Positions 1 through 7,469 of a stretch of DNA of 60,643 nt are shown here, in pieces (position 1 is the stretch's first letter; each line of letters starts with the position of its first letter). The notes under the pieces are model-generated. The model was not told the origin of the DNA. It made no database searches and saw nothing but the letters and a program-made list of their open reading frames with translations. The DNA is from an uncultured Alistipes sp. (GTDB taxonomy: Bacteria; Bacteroidota; Bacteroidia; Bacteroidales; UBA932): assembly GCA_900544195.1 (NCBI GenBank), contig UQUJ01000008.1, positions 1 through 60,643 of the forward strand, given 5' to 3'. The translations under genes were made by a program, and so were the position numbers.

Positions 1-59
1 AAAATGAAGATTTTTTCACCTCAAAGAACATTTCAAACAAGTCAAAACAGCTTCTTAGT
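1..59 (-). mobile_element. End of a TIR-bounded mobile element (cut by window edge)
   Basis: These bases match, with a few changes, the right end of the small element at 28712-28957. The shared parts are the block GATTTTTTCACCTCAAAG and the terminal repeat ending AACAGCTTCTTAGT. The rest of the element lies outside the window. The opposite (left) end of the same family closes the window at 60588-60643. No coding sequence is visible here. Confidence 0.6.
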
Positions 60-205
60 AACATAAAAAAAAGCAGCCTCAGATTAAGAGAATATTTTCT
101 TTTTTGAAGAAGGTGTGTGCCGGTGGCACAAGACTGATGAGAAAAGAGATTTAGACCGAAAAGATTCCTTAAGATGATGCAGGTTATTTTTTGAAGGTTG
201 CTTAG
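54..205 (-). repeat. Palindromic intergenic repeat, copy A
   Basis: First of four copies of a 140-170 bp repeat (others at 9473-9615, 28551-28717 and 60437-60593). Read on the minus strand it starts at the pncB stop codon, has an A-rich arm, a TCATCAGTC block, a hairpin core TGTGCC-nnn-GGCACA (116-130) and a second arm that is an imperfect inverted copy of the first. It directly abuts the mobile-element end at 1-59. It may act as the 3' end or terminator of the pncB transcript; that is inference. Confidence 0.75.
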
Positions 206-1707
206 TCGATGCTGAAGGCTTCGATCTCTTTGTTGAGGGTGTCGAGGATCTCGAGCTTGGTGTTCAGGAGGTCGTCGGAGATGTCAACCTTATAGTAGTG
301 CGGGTTGATGAGGCGCCTCTCGGACGGGCTGAAGTGCGATAAGACGCTGTTGTAGAAGGCCTTCTTCTCTTGCAGGGTGTGGCTTTCGGCGCATCTCTCA
401 CCGTCCTTGATCACCTGATGCTGAAGTGGCCTCCAGGAATATTCACCGGACTGGAATATCTTGTACTTGTAGCGGTCCTGCTCGTCGTAGATGGTGAAGG
501 TCTCGCCGGCCTCGATCCTTTGGGAGAGGGTGTCGCCGCGCAGGCAGGTCACGTCGGCCTTGTAGATCTCTCCGAGATCCGGATCTTTCTTTGTGATTCT
601 GTACGTGATCTGGAATCCAGGGTTGATCAGCTTGATTCTGTCCTCGGAGCGTTTCAGAACCGGACGGCCGTCGATCTGTACGAGTTTGTAGACGTTGCCG
701 AAGCATGGGGCGGCCTTGCTGGTGGCGATGGCGTCGCCGACTCCGTAGGAATCTATGCAGGCTCCCTGGCGCTCAAGATCCGAGATGAGATACTCATCAA
801 GGGAATTGGTGGCGAAGATCTTGCAGCCAGTAAGTCCGTGGTTGTCAAGGATCCGGCGGACTTTGACGGAGAGGTAGGCGAGGTCGCCGCTGTCAAGGCG
901 CACGCCGTAGCCGTTGGGATATTCATTGTCGATGCCGCACTCATTGAAGGAACGTATCGCGTTAAGAATGCCGCATTTAAGGGTGTCGTAGGTGTCGATG
1001 AGCAGGATAAGGTTCTCGCCTCGGTGGGTGTTGATGTAGTCAATGAATGCTTTGTGTTCGCCTTCGACCGTGCTGCCGTAGGACGTGACGAAACTGTGGG
1101 CCATCGTGCCGGTGGAAGGCACTCCGTTTAGGACTCCGGTCAGGATGTTCGAGGTGCTGGCGCAGCCGGCTATGATGGCGGCCTTCGCTCCGTAGGTGGC
1201 AGCCCACGGGCCGTGCGCCCTTCGGGAACCGAATTCGCTGACAGGACGGTTGGTGGCGCGGCAGACCCTTGAGGCCTTCGTGGCCACGGCCATCTGGTGG
1301 TTCATTATGCACAGGAGGGGAGTCTCCAGGATCTGCGCTTCGATCAGAGGCGCCTCCACCGTGATGATCGGCTGGTTCGGGAAGGCGATCTCGCCCTCGC
1401 GCATCGCATAGACGTTTCCTGTGAACCTCAAGGTTGACAGATACTTGCGGAATTCGGCATATTCATCGCCCGGAAGGAACTTCTCGTAGAATTCCGGTTC
1501 GGCCTTGCCGAGGTTTTGGATGCATTCGATAGCCTCCTCGACACCGCTCACGACCGCCCAGTTGTTGTTCTCCGGGGCTTTTCTGTAGAACATGTTGAAG
1601 ACGGCTATGACATCCTTTCTTCCTGTCTCGTAGAAGGATTTGCCCATCGTGTACTGGTACTTGTCTGAACAGTAGGCGAAGTCTTTGACCTCGATTTTTG
1701 ATTCCAT
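202..1707 (-). CDS. pncB: Nicotinate phosphoribosyltransferase
   Basis: Cytosolic NAD-salvage enzyme that joins nicotinate to PRPP, with ATP hydrolysis, to give nicotinate mononucleotide. The 501-residue product carries the family blocks EFGSRRAHG (about 158-166) and STGTMAHSF (198-206). His204 in the second block sits where the family has its phosphorylated histidine. The N-terminus begins with a typical short lead into the DKYQYTMG segment. The gene lies 55 bases downstream of murI on the same strand and is probably co-transcribed with it. Its TAA stop lies in the last bases of palindromic repeat copy A, so the repeat forms the immediate 3' UTR. The assignment is firm on motifs and full-length similarity; nothing suggests truncation. 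Confidence 0.93.
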   Translation of the reverse strand: MESKIEVKDFAYCSDKYQYTMGKSFYETGRKDVIAVFNMFYRKAPENNNWAVVSGVEEAIECIQNLGKAEPEFYEKFLPGDEYAEFRKYLSTLRFTGNVYAMREGEIAFPNQPIITVEAPLIEAQILETPLLCIMNHQMAVATKASRVCRATNRPVSEFGSRRAHGPWAATYGAKAAIIAGCASTSNILTGVLNGVPSTGTMAHSFVTSYGSTVEGEHKAFIDYINTHRGENLILLIDTYDTLKCGILNAIRSFNECGIDNEYPNGYGVRLDSGDLAYLSVKVRRILDNHGLTGCKIFATNSLDEYLISDLERQGACIDSYGVGDAIATSKAAPCFGNVYKLVQIDGRPVLKRSEDRIKLINPGFQITYRITKKDPDLGEIYKADVTCLRGDTLSQRIEAGETFTIYDEQDRYKYKIFQSGEYSWRPLQHQVIKDGERCAESHTLQEKKAFYNSVLSHFSPSERRLINPHYYKVDISDDLLNTKLEILDTLNKEIEAFSID

Positions 1708-1762
1708 ATCTTAAGAAGTTTTGGCCGGAGCCGTTTTGCTGTTTGTTTGATTTGACATAGGG

Positions 1763-2611
1763 CTATTGGTTGCCTTGGCGGGTTCTGCCCTCTTCAAGAA
1801 CCATGTTGAGAATCCGTTTGGCGGAGATGTCGTCTCCGGAAGTGACCAGTTCGATGTCTGGCTTTGATGTCGCTCCTACAGGTTCGGCGACTGAACATTC
1901 TCGCTGTTTTGTAGCCTCGGTGGCTGAGCTTGTCGAAGCCACGCTCCCTGCAAGCAGCCCCTCCTCTCTCATCACCTCGATCAGATGCCTTGCCACCGCC
2001 GGAGCGGGGTCAATGATCTGCACGTCAGGACCGGCGACCCGTTGGATGACATCCCGTAGGAACGGATAGTGCGTGCATCCCAGCACAATCCTGTCCGCGC
2101 CGGCGTCCAGCAGCGGTTGAAGACTTCTCCGCACCGTTTCCTCCGCCTGCGGCCCGTCCAGGATCCCGTTCTCCACCAACTCCACGAATCCTCGCCCCAC
2201 ATGCTCTACGATCTTCACATCATCCTCATAAATCCCTTTGGTTGTCAGGTATTTGATGCCTTTCAGCGTTCCGGCGGTAGCCAGGATCCCGATCACTCCG
2301 GTCTTTGAGCTGAGAGCGGCCGGCTTCACCGCAGGTTCCATCCCGATGAAGCGGACGGGATATTCATTTCTCAAGGTGGTGATCGCCGCCGCCGTGGCCG
2401 TGTTGCACGCCACCACGATGATTCGCGCTCCCCGCGAGAGGAGATATTCAGTGATCGCTCTGCATCGGCTTTGGATGAACTCCGGTGTCTTTTCCCCGTA
2501 CGGGCAGTTGGCGTTGTCGGCGTAATAGACAAACCTTTCCTCTGGAAGAACCCGAAGGATCTCCCGCAGTACGGACAGCCCGCCCGAACCCGAATCGAAA
2601 ATGCCGGTCAT
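1763..2611 (-). CDS. murI: Glutamate racemase with an in-frame repeat insertion
   Basis: Makes D-glutamate from L-glutamate for peptidoglycan. From the ATG at 2611 the product is 282 residues and begins MTGIFDSGSGG, with the substrate-binding Asp-Ser at 6-7. The two catalytic cysteines are visible in VACNTAT (Cys69) and LGCTHY (Cys179, with His181). An upstream in-frame start at 2755 would add 48 residues encoded by tandem repeat DNA and is rejected. Near the C-terminus, between EEGLL and ELVTSGD, residues 221-252 form a Ser/Thr/Ala-rich stretch not expected in the family. Its DNA (about 1856-1951) resembles the REP-like hairpin at 60300-60391. The flanking domain parts and frame are intact, so the enzyme is probably functional. 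pncB follows 55 bases downstream. Confidence 0.92.
   Translation of the reverse strand: MTGIFDSGSGGLSVLREILRVLPEERFVYYADNANCPYGEKTPEFIQSRCRAITEYLLSRGARIIVVACNTATAAAITTLRNEYPVRFIGMEPAVKPAALSSKTGVIGILATAGTLKGIKYLTTKGIYEDDVKIVEHVGRGFVELVENGILDGPQAEETVRRSLQPLLDAGADRIVLGCTHYPFLRDVIQRVAGPDVQIIDPAPAVARHLIEVMREEGLLAGSVASTSSATEATKQRECSVAEPVGATSKPDIELVTSGDDISAKRILNMVLEEGRTRQGNQ
1856..1951 (-). repeat. REP-like element inside murI
   Basis: The interval contains ACAGGTTCGG (1878-1887) and GCTGAGCTTGTCGAAG (about 1923-1938). These two arm sequences appear in inverted order and orientation in the hairpin element at 60300-60391 (GACAGGCTCAGC and CCGAACCTGTCGAAG). The insert length keeps the murI frame and adds about 32 residues. 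It is read as an intragenic copy of a palindromic repeat. Confidence 0.6.
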
Positions 2612-2653
2612 CGCAGAAAATTCAAATAATAAACTCAAATACTCAACTTTCGA

Positions 2654-2707
2654 AAGTAGGCAATCACCTGCTGTCAAATAAAGTAGGCAATCACCTGCTG
2701 TCAAATA
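2654..2707. repeat. Two perfect 27-bp tandem repeats
   Basis: The unit beginning AAGTAGGCAATCACCTGCTG occurs at 2654-2680 and 2681-2707 without mismatch. GGCAATCACCT in the second copy (2686-2696) is complementary to AGGTGATTGCC at 2725-2735, so this segment could form an 11-bp hairpin with a 28-base loop upstream of murI. Confidence 0.85.
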
Positions 2708-2777
2708 CAGTGTCTCACGTTCGGAGGTGATTGCCCACCCCGTAGGGCCTTTCACGTTACCCCCTCCCTATATCCAT

Positions 2778-2796
2778 CCCCCCCCCCCCCCCCCCC
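2778..2796. repeat. Homopolymer of 19 cytosines
   Basis: An uninterrupted run of 19 C on the plus strand, followed by GAGGGGAGGGG. The related module near 40.3 kb has only a short G/A-mixed stretch at this place, so the run looks like a local expansion. Tracts of this kind are prone to slippage and to sequencing error. Confidence 0.9.
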
Positions 2797-2911
2797 GAGG
2801 GGAGGGGATGCGCTTTCACTGCAAGCAGTGAAGAGAAGAAGAATGGTGTTTCGAAAATGCGAAACTTGAGTCAAATATACAACAAAGAAACGAAAGAGAA
2901 AGAAAAATGAA

Positions 2912-2919
2912 TATCTTTG
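2912..2919 (+). promoter_or_regulatory. Bacteroidota -7 box for the S41 peptidase gene
   Basis: TATCTTTG fits the TAnnTTTG -7 consensus of the Bacteroidota housekeeping sigma factor. It lies 52 bases upstream of the start codon. No clear -33 TTTG was seen at the expected distance. Confidence 0.5.
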
Positions 2920-2971
2920 TGAAATCACGTTCGCTGTTTGCGATGTGATTTGGAATAATCCGGAATAAACC

Positions 2972-4450
2972 ATGAATATGAAGACAAAGAATATGTGTGG
3001 AGTCGCTGCTGTGCTGGTGGCGGCTGTGTTGGGGCTTGCGGGATGTGTGGGAACAAATGCTGACAGGATAGAGGCTGTTCCGAGTCCTGAAATTGCCAAG
3101 GCGGATCAGTATGCGATCGATGTGCTGGGAATGTATTACCTTTGGAACGAGGAGGTTGAAAAGGATCTTGCGAGGCTGGATCCAGACACTTGCAGGATGC
3201 CGATGGAAGTGGTCAGGAGCATTCGGTATCACGAGGGAGGCAAGGAAGTGGACAGGTGGACTGTTCTGACTGATGACCTCAAGTCGTTCCGGAACTCTGT
3301 CCAGGGGTTGGGACTTACTTACGGTTACGATCTTCAGGCCGGAAGAATCAGCAACAAGCCTGGTGAATATTTCCTTGTGGTGAGTTATGTCAGCAACGGC
3401 GGGCCGGCCAAGAAAGCCGGGCTCAAACGAGGTGACGTCATCATCACCCTTGACGGAAAGGCCATAACAACGGACAACATCCATGACGCGTTTGGCTCAC
3501 GTTCCATCGAACTTGGGGTGACATGTCTTGAAGGGGATCATATTGGTGATGATGTCACGAATGTGAGCTTGAGTGCCGTGGACATGTACGAGGATCCGAT
3601 TCTGGTGACAAAGACATTTGATGTCTCCGGAAAGAAGGTCGGCTATCTGGCTTATACCGGATTCGACCTCAAGTCATCACAGGCGCTTCCTGACGTGTTC
3701 AGAAACTTCAAATCCGAGAATATAGATGAGCTCGTCATCGACTTGAGGTACAATGGCGGAGGCTACGCTTTCACAGAGAACGTGCTTGCTTCGATGATCG
3801 CTCCGCAGGCTAACGTGTTGGCAGGTGATATATTCCAGACGGAAGTTTACAATTCAATCCTCGCGGATGCCTGGAAGAAGCAGGGCGAGGACACCAACAC
3901 TTATTTTTCGACTGTCCATGAAATCAGTTCACAGAAGTTGAAGATTGATGTGTCCGACGCTAATTTGGGAATCGGCAAGGTTTACGCTATCGTGGCCGGT
4001 GGTACAGCCTCTGCCTCGGAGGGCCTTATCGTCGGGTTGAAGCCGTACATGGATGTGGTTCTTGTCGGGCGGCAGACCTACGGGAAGTACTGCGCCGGGA
4101 TCATGCTTGCCCCGGGTGACTTCTACAACAGCAAGTACGATTATTCTTTGATCAAGGATTGGGGAATGTACGTGATGATCAGTAAGTTCGCTGACTGTAA
4201 CGGCCGTAACGACTCGATTCCGGACGGCATACCTGTTGACATTCAGGCCGACGATGACCCGTTTGACGGCTGCCAGTTAGGAGACGAGAACGAGACTATG
4301 CTTCGCGCCGCCCTTCAGGCTGCGGGAAAGGTCTATCCGAAGGCTGCGTCTGTGACCCGTTCATATTCAAAGGGCATGGAACTCACTCCTTTGGAACACG
4401 GCGCTCCGAGAGGCCTCCTCATCAAGATGTGTATCCCTGAGCTGAGATAG
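2972..4450 (+). CDS. Lipoprotein S41-family (C-terminal processing type) peptidase
   Basis: A 492-residue predicted lipoprotein; the lipobox ends at Cys25 (LGLAGC). After an N-terminal S41-like region comes a PDZ-like segment (about 130-165, GGPAKKAGLKRGDVIITLDG), then the protease core with DLRYNGGG (257-264), the serine loop GGTASASEG (343-351) and the lysine of TYGK (Lys372). These give the Ser/Lys dyad of the family. It probably acts on peptides at the cell envelope. The second ATG at 2978 is an equally possible start. The gene stands alone between divergent murI and prfB and has its own -7 box. Substrate unknown. Confidence 0.87.
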   Translation: MNMKTKNMCGVAAVLVAAVLGLAGCVGTNADRIEAVPSPEIAKADQYAIDVLGMYYLWNEEVEKDLARLDPDTCRMPMEVVRSIRYHEGGKEVDRWTVLTDDLKSFRNSVQGLGLTYGYDLQAGRISNKPGEYFLVVSYVSNGGPAKKAGLKRGDVIITLDGKAITTDNIHDAFGSRSIELGVTCLEGDHIGDDVTNVSLSAVDMYEDPILVTKTFDVSGKKVGYLAYTGFDLKSSQALPDVFRNFKSENIDELVIDLRYNGGGYAFTENVLASMIAPQANVLAGDIFQTEVYNSILADAWKKQGEDTNTYFSTVHEISSQKLKIDVSDANLGIGKVYAIVAGGTASASEGLIVGLKPYMDVVLVGRQTYGKYCAGIMLAPGDFYNSKYDYSLIKDWGMYVMISKFADCNGRNDSIPDGIPVDIQADDDPFDGCQLGDENETMLRAALQAAGKVYPKAASVTRSYSKGMELTPLEHGAPRGLLIKMCIPELR

Positions 4451-4525
4451 ATGTGTTTTTCTCACAGTCGCTTCGAAAATCCGTTTCATAAATCGCGTTT
4501 CACTTTTTATGTTTCGCTTTTTGTG

Positions 4526-4533
4526 TAACTTTG
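4526..4533 (+). promoter_or_regulatory. -7 box for prfB
   Basis: TAACTTTG, a match to TAnnTTTG, ends 27 bases upstream of the prfB ATG. Confidence 0.5.
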
Positions 4534-4560
4534 TAGGAACAAATTTAAAATGGAGAGCAG

Positions 4561-5710
4561 ATGATATTAAAGGATCAGATAGAGGCTCTGCATCAGCGGT
4601 TGGAGACGTTGGGGAGGTGTCTTTGACATCCCCGGGAAACGTGGGCAGGTAGCCGCATTGCAGAAGAAGACGGAATCCCCGGACTTTTGGAACGACCCTA
4701 AGGCCGCCGAGGTGTTCATGAAGAACCTGAACGGCGTGAAGTCATGGGTGACAGGATTCGACAAGGCGTCCACCGAGGTGGATGACCTTGATGTTTTGTA
4801 CGATTTCGCAAAGGAGAGTCTTGGCGGAAGCACGGACGAGACCGTCACCACGGCGGAGACACAGGAACTGGAAGAGTCATATTCAAAAGCCGTGGAGGAC
4901 GTTGAGGCATTGGAACTCAGGAATATGCTTGGTGCGGAGGGGGATAACCTCGGCGCCGTGCTGACGATCAATTCCGGCGCGGGCGGCACCGAAGCGAACG
5001 ACTGGAGTTCGATGCTGATGAGAATGTACCTCCGCTGGGGCGAGAGGAACGGCTACAAAGTGACCGTCACAGACCTTCTTGAGGGTGATGAGGCGGGAAT
5101 AAAGTCGGCCACTATCCAGGTCGAGGGCGATTATGCCTATGGCTATCTCAAGGCCGAGAACGGAGTGCACAGGCTCGTGCGTCTTTCCCCGTTCAACGCT
5201 CAGGGCAAGCGCCAGACCACATTCTCGTCCGTTTTCGTCTATCCTTTGGTCGATGACACGATCAACATCGAGATAAACCCTTCGGACTTGGAATGGGACA
5301 CGTTCCGTTCCGGTGGCCACGGCGGCCAGAACGTCAACAAGGTCGAGACCGGCGTGCGCGTGCGGCATATTCCTTCTGGAATAGTCGTGGAGAACACCGA
5401 GTCCCGTTTCCAGCAGGACAACAGGCAGAACGCTCTGCGCATCCTTCGGTCAAGGCTCTATGACCTTGAGTTGAAGAAGCGTCAGGAGAAACAGGCCGAG
5501 ATCGAGGGTACGAAGAAGAAGATCGAGTGGGGCTCCCAGATCCGCTCCTACGTCCTGCATCCGTACAAGATGGTAAAGGACCTGCGGACGGGATATTCAA
5601 CCGCCGACACCCAAGGTGTGCTGGACGGTGACCTGAATGAGTTCATGAAGCGCTACCTGATGCAGGAAGGTTCCGGCGGCGCGACGGCTCCGATTGAAGA
5701 CATAGACTGA
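4561..5710 (+). CDS. prfB: Peptide chain release factor 2, made by programmed +1 frameshift
   Basis: RF2 reads UAA and UGA stop codons and releases the peptide. The gene starts at ATG 4561, runs 21 codons to an in-frame TGA (4624-4626), and continues in the +1 frame from GAC at 4625, giving a 382-residue protein. The slip site is CTT-TGA-C, preceded three bases upstream by GGAGG, the classic RF2 autoregulatory arrangement. The downstream part shows the RF2 stop-recognition tripeptide SPF (in RLSPFNAQGK) and the GGQ motif in HGGQNVNKVETG. A plain ORF call would start at TTG 4658 and miss the N-terminal 32 residues. The fumarase gene follows after 25 bases. Confidence 0.95.
4613..4627 (+). promoter_or_regulatory. 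Programmed +1 frameshift signal in prfB
   Basis: GGAGG (4613-4617), a three-base spacer, then CTTTGAC (4621-4627). The internal Shine-Dalgarno-like GGAGG would pair with 16S rRNA while the ribosome pauses at TGA. This lets RF2 level control its own synthesis, as known for many bacterial prfB genes. Confidence 0.92.
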
Positions 5711-5735
5711 TAATCACTAAAAATATTTCATTAAT

Positions 5736-7352
5736 ATGGCAGAATTCAAATATGCTCCGATGTTCCAGCTGGGACCGGACACAACCGAGTACTACAAGCT
5801 GACAGGCGAGGGTGTGTCCCTTGGTGAGTTCGAGGGTCATCCTATTCTCAAGGTGGCTCCTGAGGCTCTTACGATGCTTGCGAACGCCGCTTTCAGGGAT
5901 GTGAATTTCCTTCTGCGACCGGCCCACAACCAGCAGGTCGCCAAGATCCTTAGCGATCCGGAGGCTTCCGACAATGACAAATACGTGGCTCTGCGCTTCC
6001 TGCGCAACGCCGAGGTGGCCGCGAAGGGCAAGCTGCCTTTCTGCCAGGACACCGGCACCGCCATCATCCACGGCGAGAAAGGCCAGCAGGTCTGGACCGG
6101 ATTCGATGACGCCGAGGCTCTCTCAAAGGGCGTTTACAAGACCTACACCGAGGAGAACCTGCGCTACAGCCAGAACGCTCCTCTGGACATGTACAAGGAG
6201 GTCAACACGAAGTGCAACCTTCCGGCTCAGATCGACATCGAGGCCGAGGAGGGTATGGAATATAAGTTCCTCTGTGTCGTGAAGGGTGGCGGCTCGGCCA
6301 ACAAGACCTACCTCTATCAGATGACCAAGGCGGTTCTCAATCCGGGTACTCTCGTGCCTTTCCTCGTGGAGAAGATGAAGACTCTCGGAACGGCTGCCTG
6401 TCCTCCATACCACATCGCATTCGTGATTGGTGGCACATCTGCTGAGAAGAACCTTCTGACAGTCAAGCTGGCTTCCACGCACTACTATGACGCTCTGCCG
6501 ACGACCGGCGATGAGACCGGCCGCGCTTTCCGTGACGTGGAACTTGAGAAGCAGGTGCTTGAGGAGGCCTACAAGATCGGTCTCGGCGCGCAGTTCGGAG
6601 GAAAATATTTCGCCCACGACATCCGCATCGTACGTCTGCCTCGCCACGGCGCGAGCTGCCCGATCGGCCTTGGAGTAAGCTGCTCGGCCGACCGCAACAT
6701 CAAGGCGAAGATCAACAAGGACGGTGTCTGGATCGAAAAGCTGGATGATAACCCTACACAGTGGATTCCTGAGTCCCTGCGTCAGGCCGGTGAGGGCGAA
6801 GGCGTGGTCGTTGACCTCGACAAGCCTATGAGCGAGATCTGCAAGCTTCTCAGCCAGTACCCTGTCTCCACGCGTCTTAGCCTTAACGGAACCATCATCG
6901 TGGCCCGTGACATCGCCCATGCCCGTCTGAAGGAAAGACTTGACAGAGGCGAGGATCTTCCGCAGTACTTCAAGGATCATCCTGTCTTCTACGCCGGCCC
7001 GGCCAAGACTCCGGAAGGAATGGCCTGCGGCTCAATGGGACCTACCACGGCCAACCGTATGGACCCTTACGTTGATCTCTTCCAGGATCACGGCGGCAGC
7101 ATGATCATGATCGCCAAGGGCAACCGTACCCAGGTCGTCACCGATGCCTGCAAGAAGCACGGCGGATTCTATCTCGGCTCGATCGGCGGCCCTGCCGCTG
7201 TTCTCTCCTACGAGAGCATCAAGAGCATCGAGTGCGTGGAGTATCCAGACCTCGGAATGGAGGCCATCTGGAAGATCCGCGTCGAGAACTTCCCTGCCTT
7301 CATCCTTGTGGATGACAAGGGCAACGATTTCTTCAAGCAGTTAGGCTTATAA
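5736..7352 (+). CDS. fumA: Fumarate hydratase, class I (iron-sulfur type)
   Basis: Interconverts fumarate and malate in the TCA pathway and in the reductive branch leading to succinate in anaerobic Bacteroidota. The 538-residue single-chain form has the N-terminal alpha-like part with FCQDTGTA (about 107-114) and the GGGSANK segment. Further on are cysteines in TAACPPYH and GASCPIG, which supply the expected three cluster ligands together with that of FCQDTG. The C-terminal beta-like part contains the GPTTANRMD segment. Length is close to E. coli FumA (548). It follows prfB by 25 bases and is closed by a strong terminator at 7366-7403. Symbol chosen by class; fumB would be equally apt. Confidence 0.94.
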   Translation: MAEFKYAPMFQLGPDTTEYYKLTGEGVSLGEFEGHPILKVAPEALTMLANAAFRDVNFLLRPAHNQQVAKILSDPEASDNDKYVALRFLRNAEVAAKGKLPFCQDTGTAIIHGEKGQQVWTGFDDAEALSKGVYKTYTEENLRYSQNAPLDMYKEVNTKCNLPAQIDIEAEEGMEYKFLCVVKGGGSANKTYLYQMTKAVLNPGTLVPFLVEKMKTLGTAACPPYHIAFVIGGTSAEKNLLTVKLASTHYYDALPTTGDETGRAFRDVELEKQVLEEAYKIGLGAQFGGKYFAHDIRIVRLPRHGASCPIGLGVSCSADRNIKAKINKDGVWIEKLDDNPTQWIPESLRQAGEGEGVVVDLDKPMSEICKLLSQYPVSTRLSLNGTIIVARDIAHARLKERLDRGEDLPQYFKDHPVFYAGPAKTPEGMACGSMGPTTANRMDPYVDLFQDHGGSMIMIAKGNRTQVVTDACKKHGGFYLGSIGGPAAVLSYESIKSIECVEYPDLGMEAIWKIRVENFPAFILVDDKGNDFFKQLGL

Positions 7353-7365
7353 CAATTTGAAAAGG

Positions 7366-7403
7366 AATCGCCGCATCATTGAAAAATATGCGGCGATTTT
7401 TTT
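7366..7403 (+). terminator. Rho-independent terminator after fumarase
   Basis: Stem AATCGCCGCAT (7366-7376) pairs perfectly with ATGCGGCGATT (7388-7398), with an 11-base loop, followed by a run of T. Confidence 0.9.
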
Positions 7404-7469
7404 CGGCTTCTTAGGAACATGAAAGTTGACAATCAAAGATTGCTTAAAGGATTACTTAAAATGATTTAG

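Larger units (their letters stand above)
2612..2971. other. Intergenic region between divergent murI and S41 peptidase genes
   Basis: No gene is seen. It holds a 27-bp perfect tandem repeat (2654-2707), an inverted arm pairing with it (2725-2735), a 19-base C run (2778-2796), a small hairpin CACTGC-AA-GCAGTG (2818-2831) and a promoter-like box for the rightward gene (2912-2919). The section 2741-2832, read on the minus strand, shares several blocks with 40267-40345. Confidence 0.7.

Noticed and set aside
2654..2735. Possible CRISPR-like array
   Set aside because: Only two direct copies with no spacers between them and no cas genes in the window.
2612..2755. N-terminal extension of MurI from an upstream ATG
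   Set aside because: The 48 extra residues come from tandem repeat DNA; the conserved family start is at 2611.
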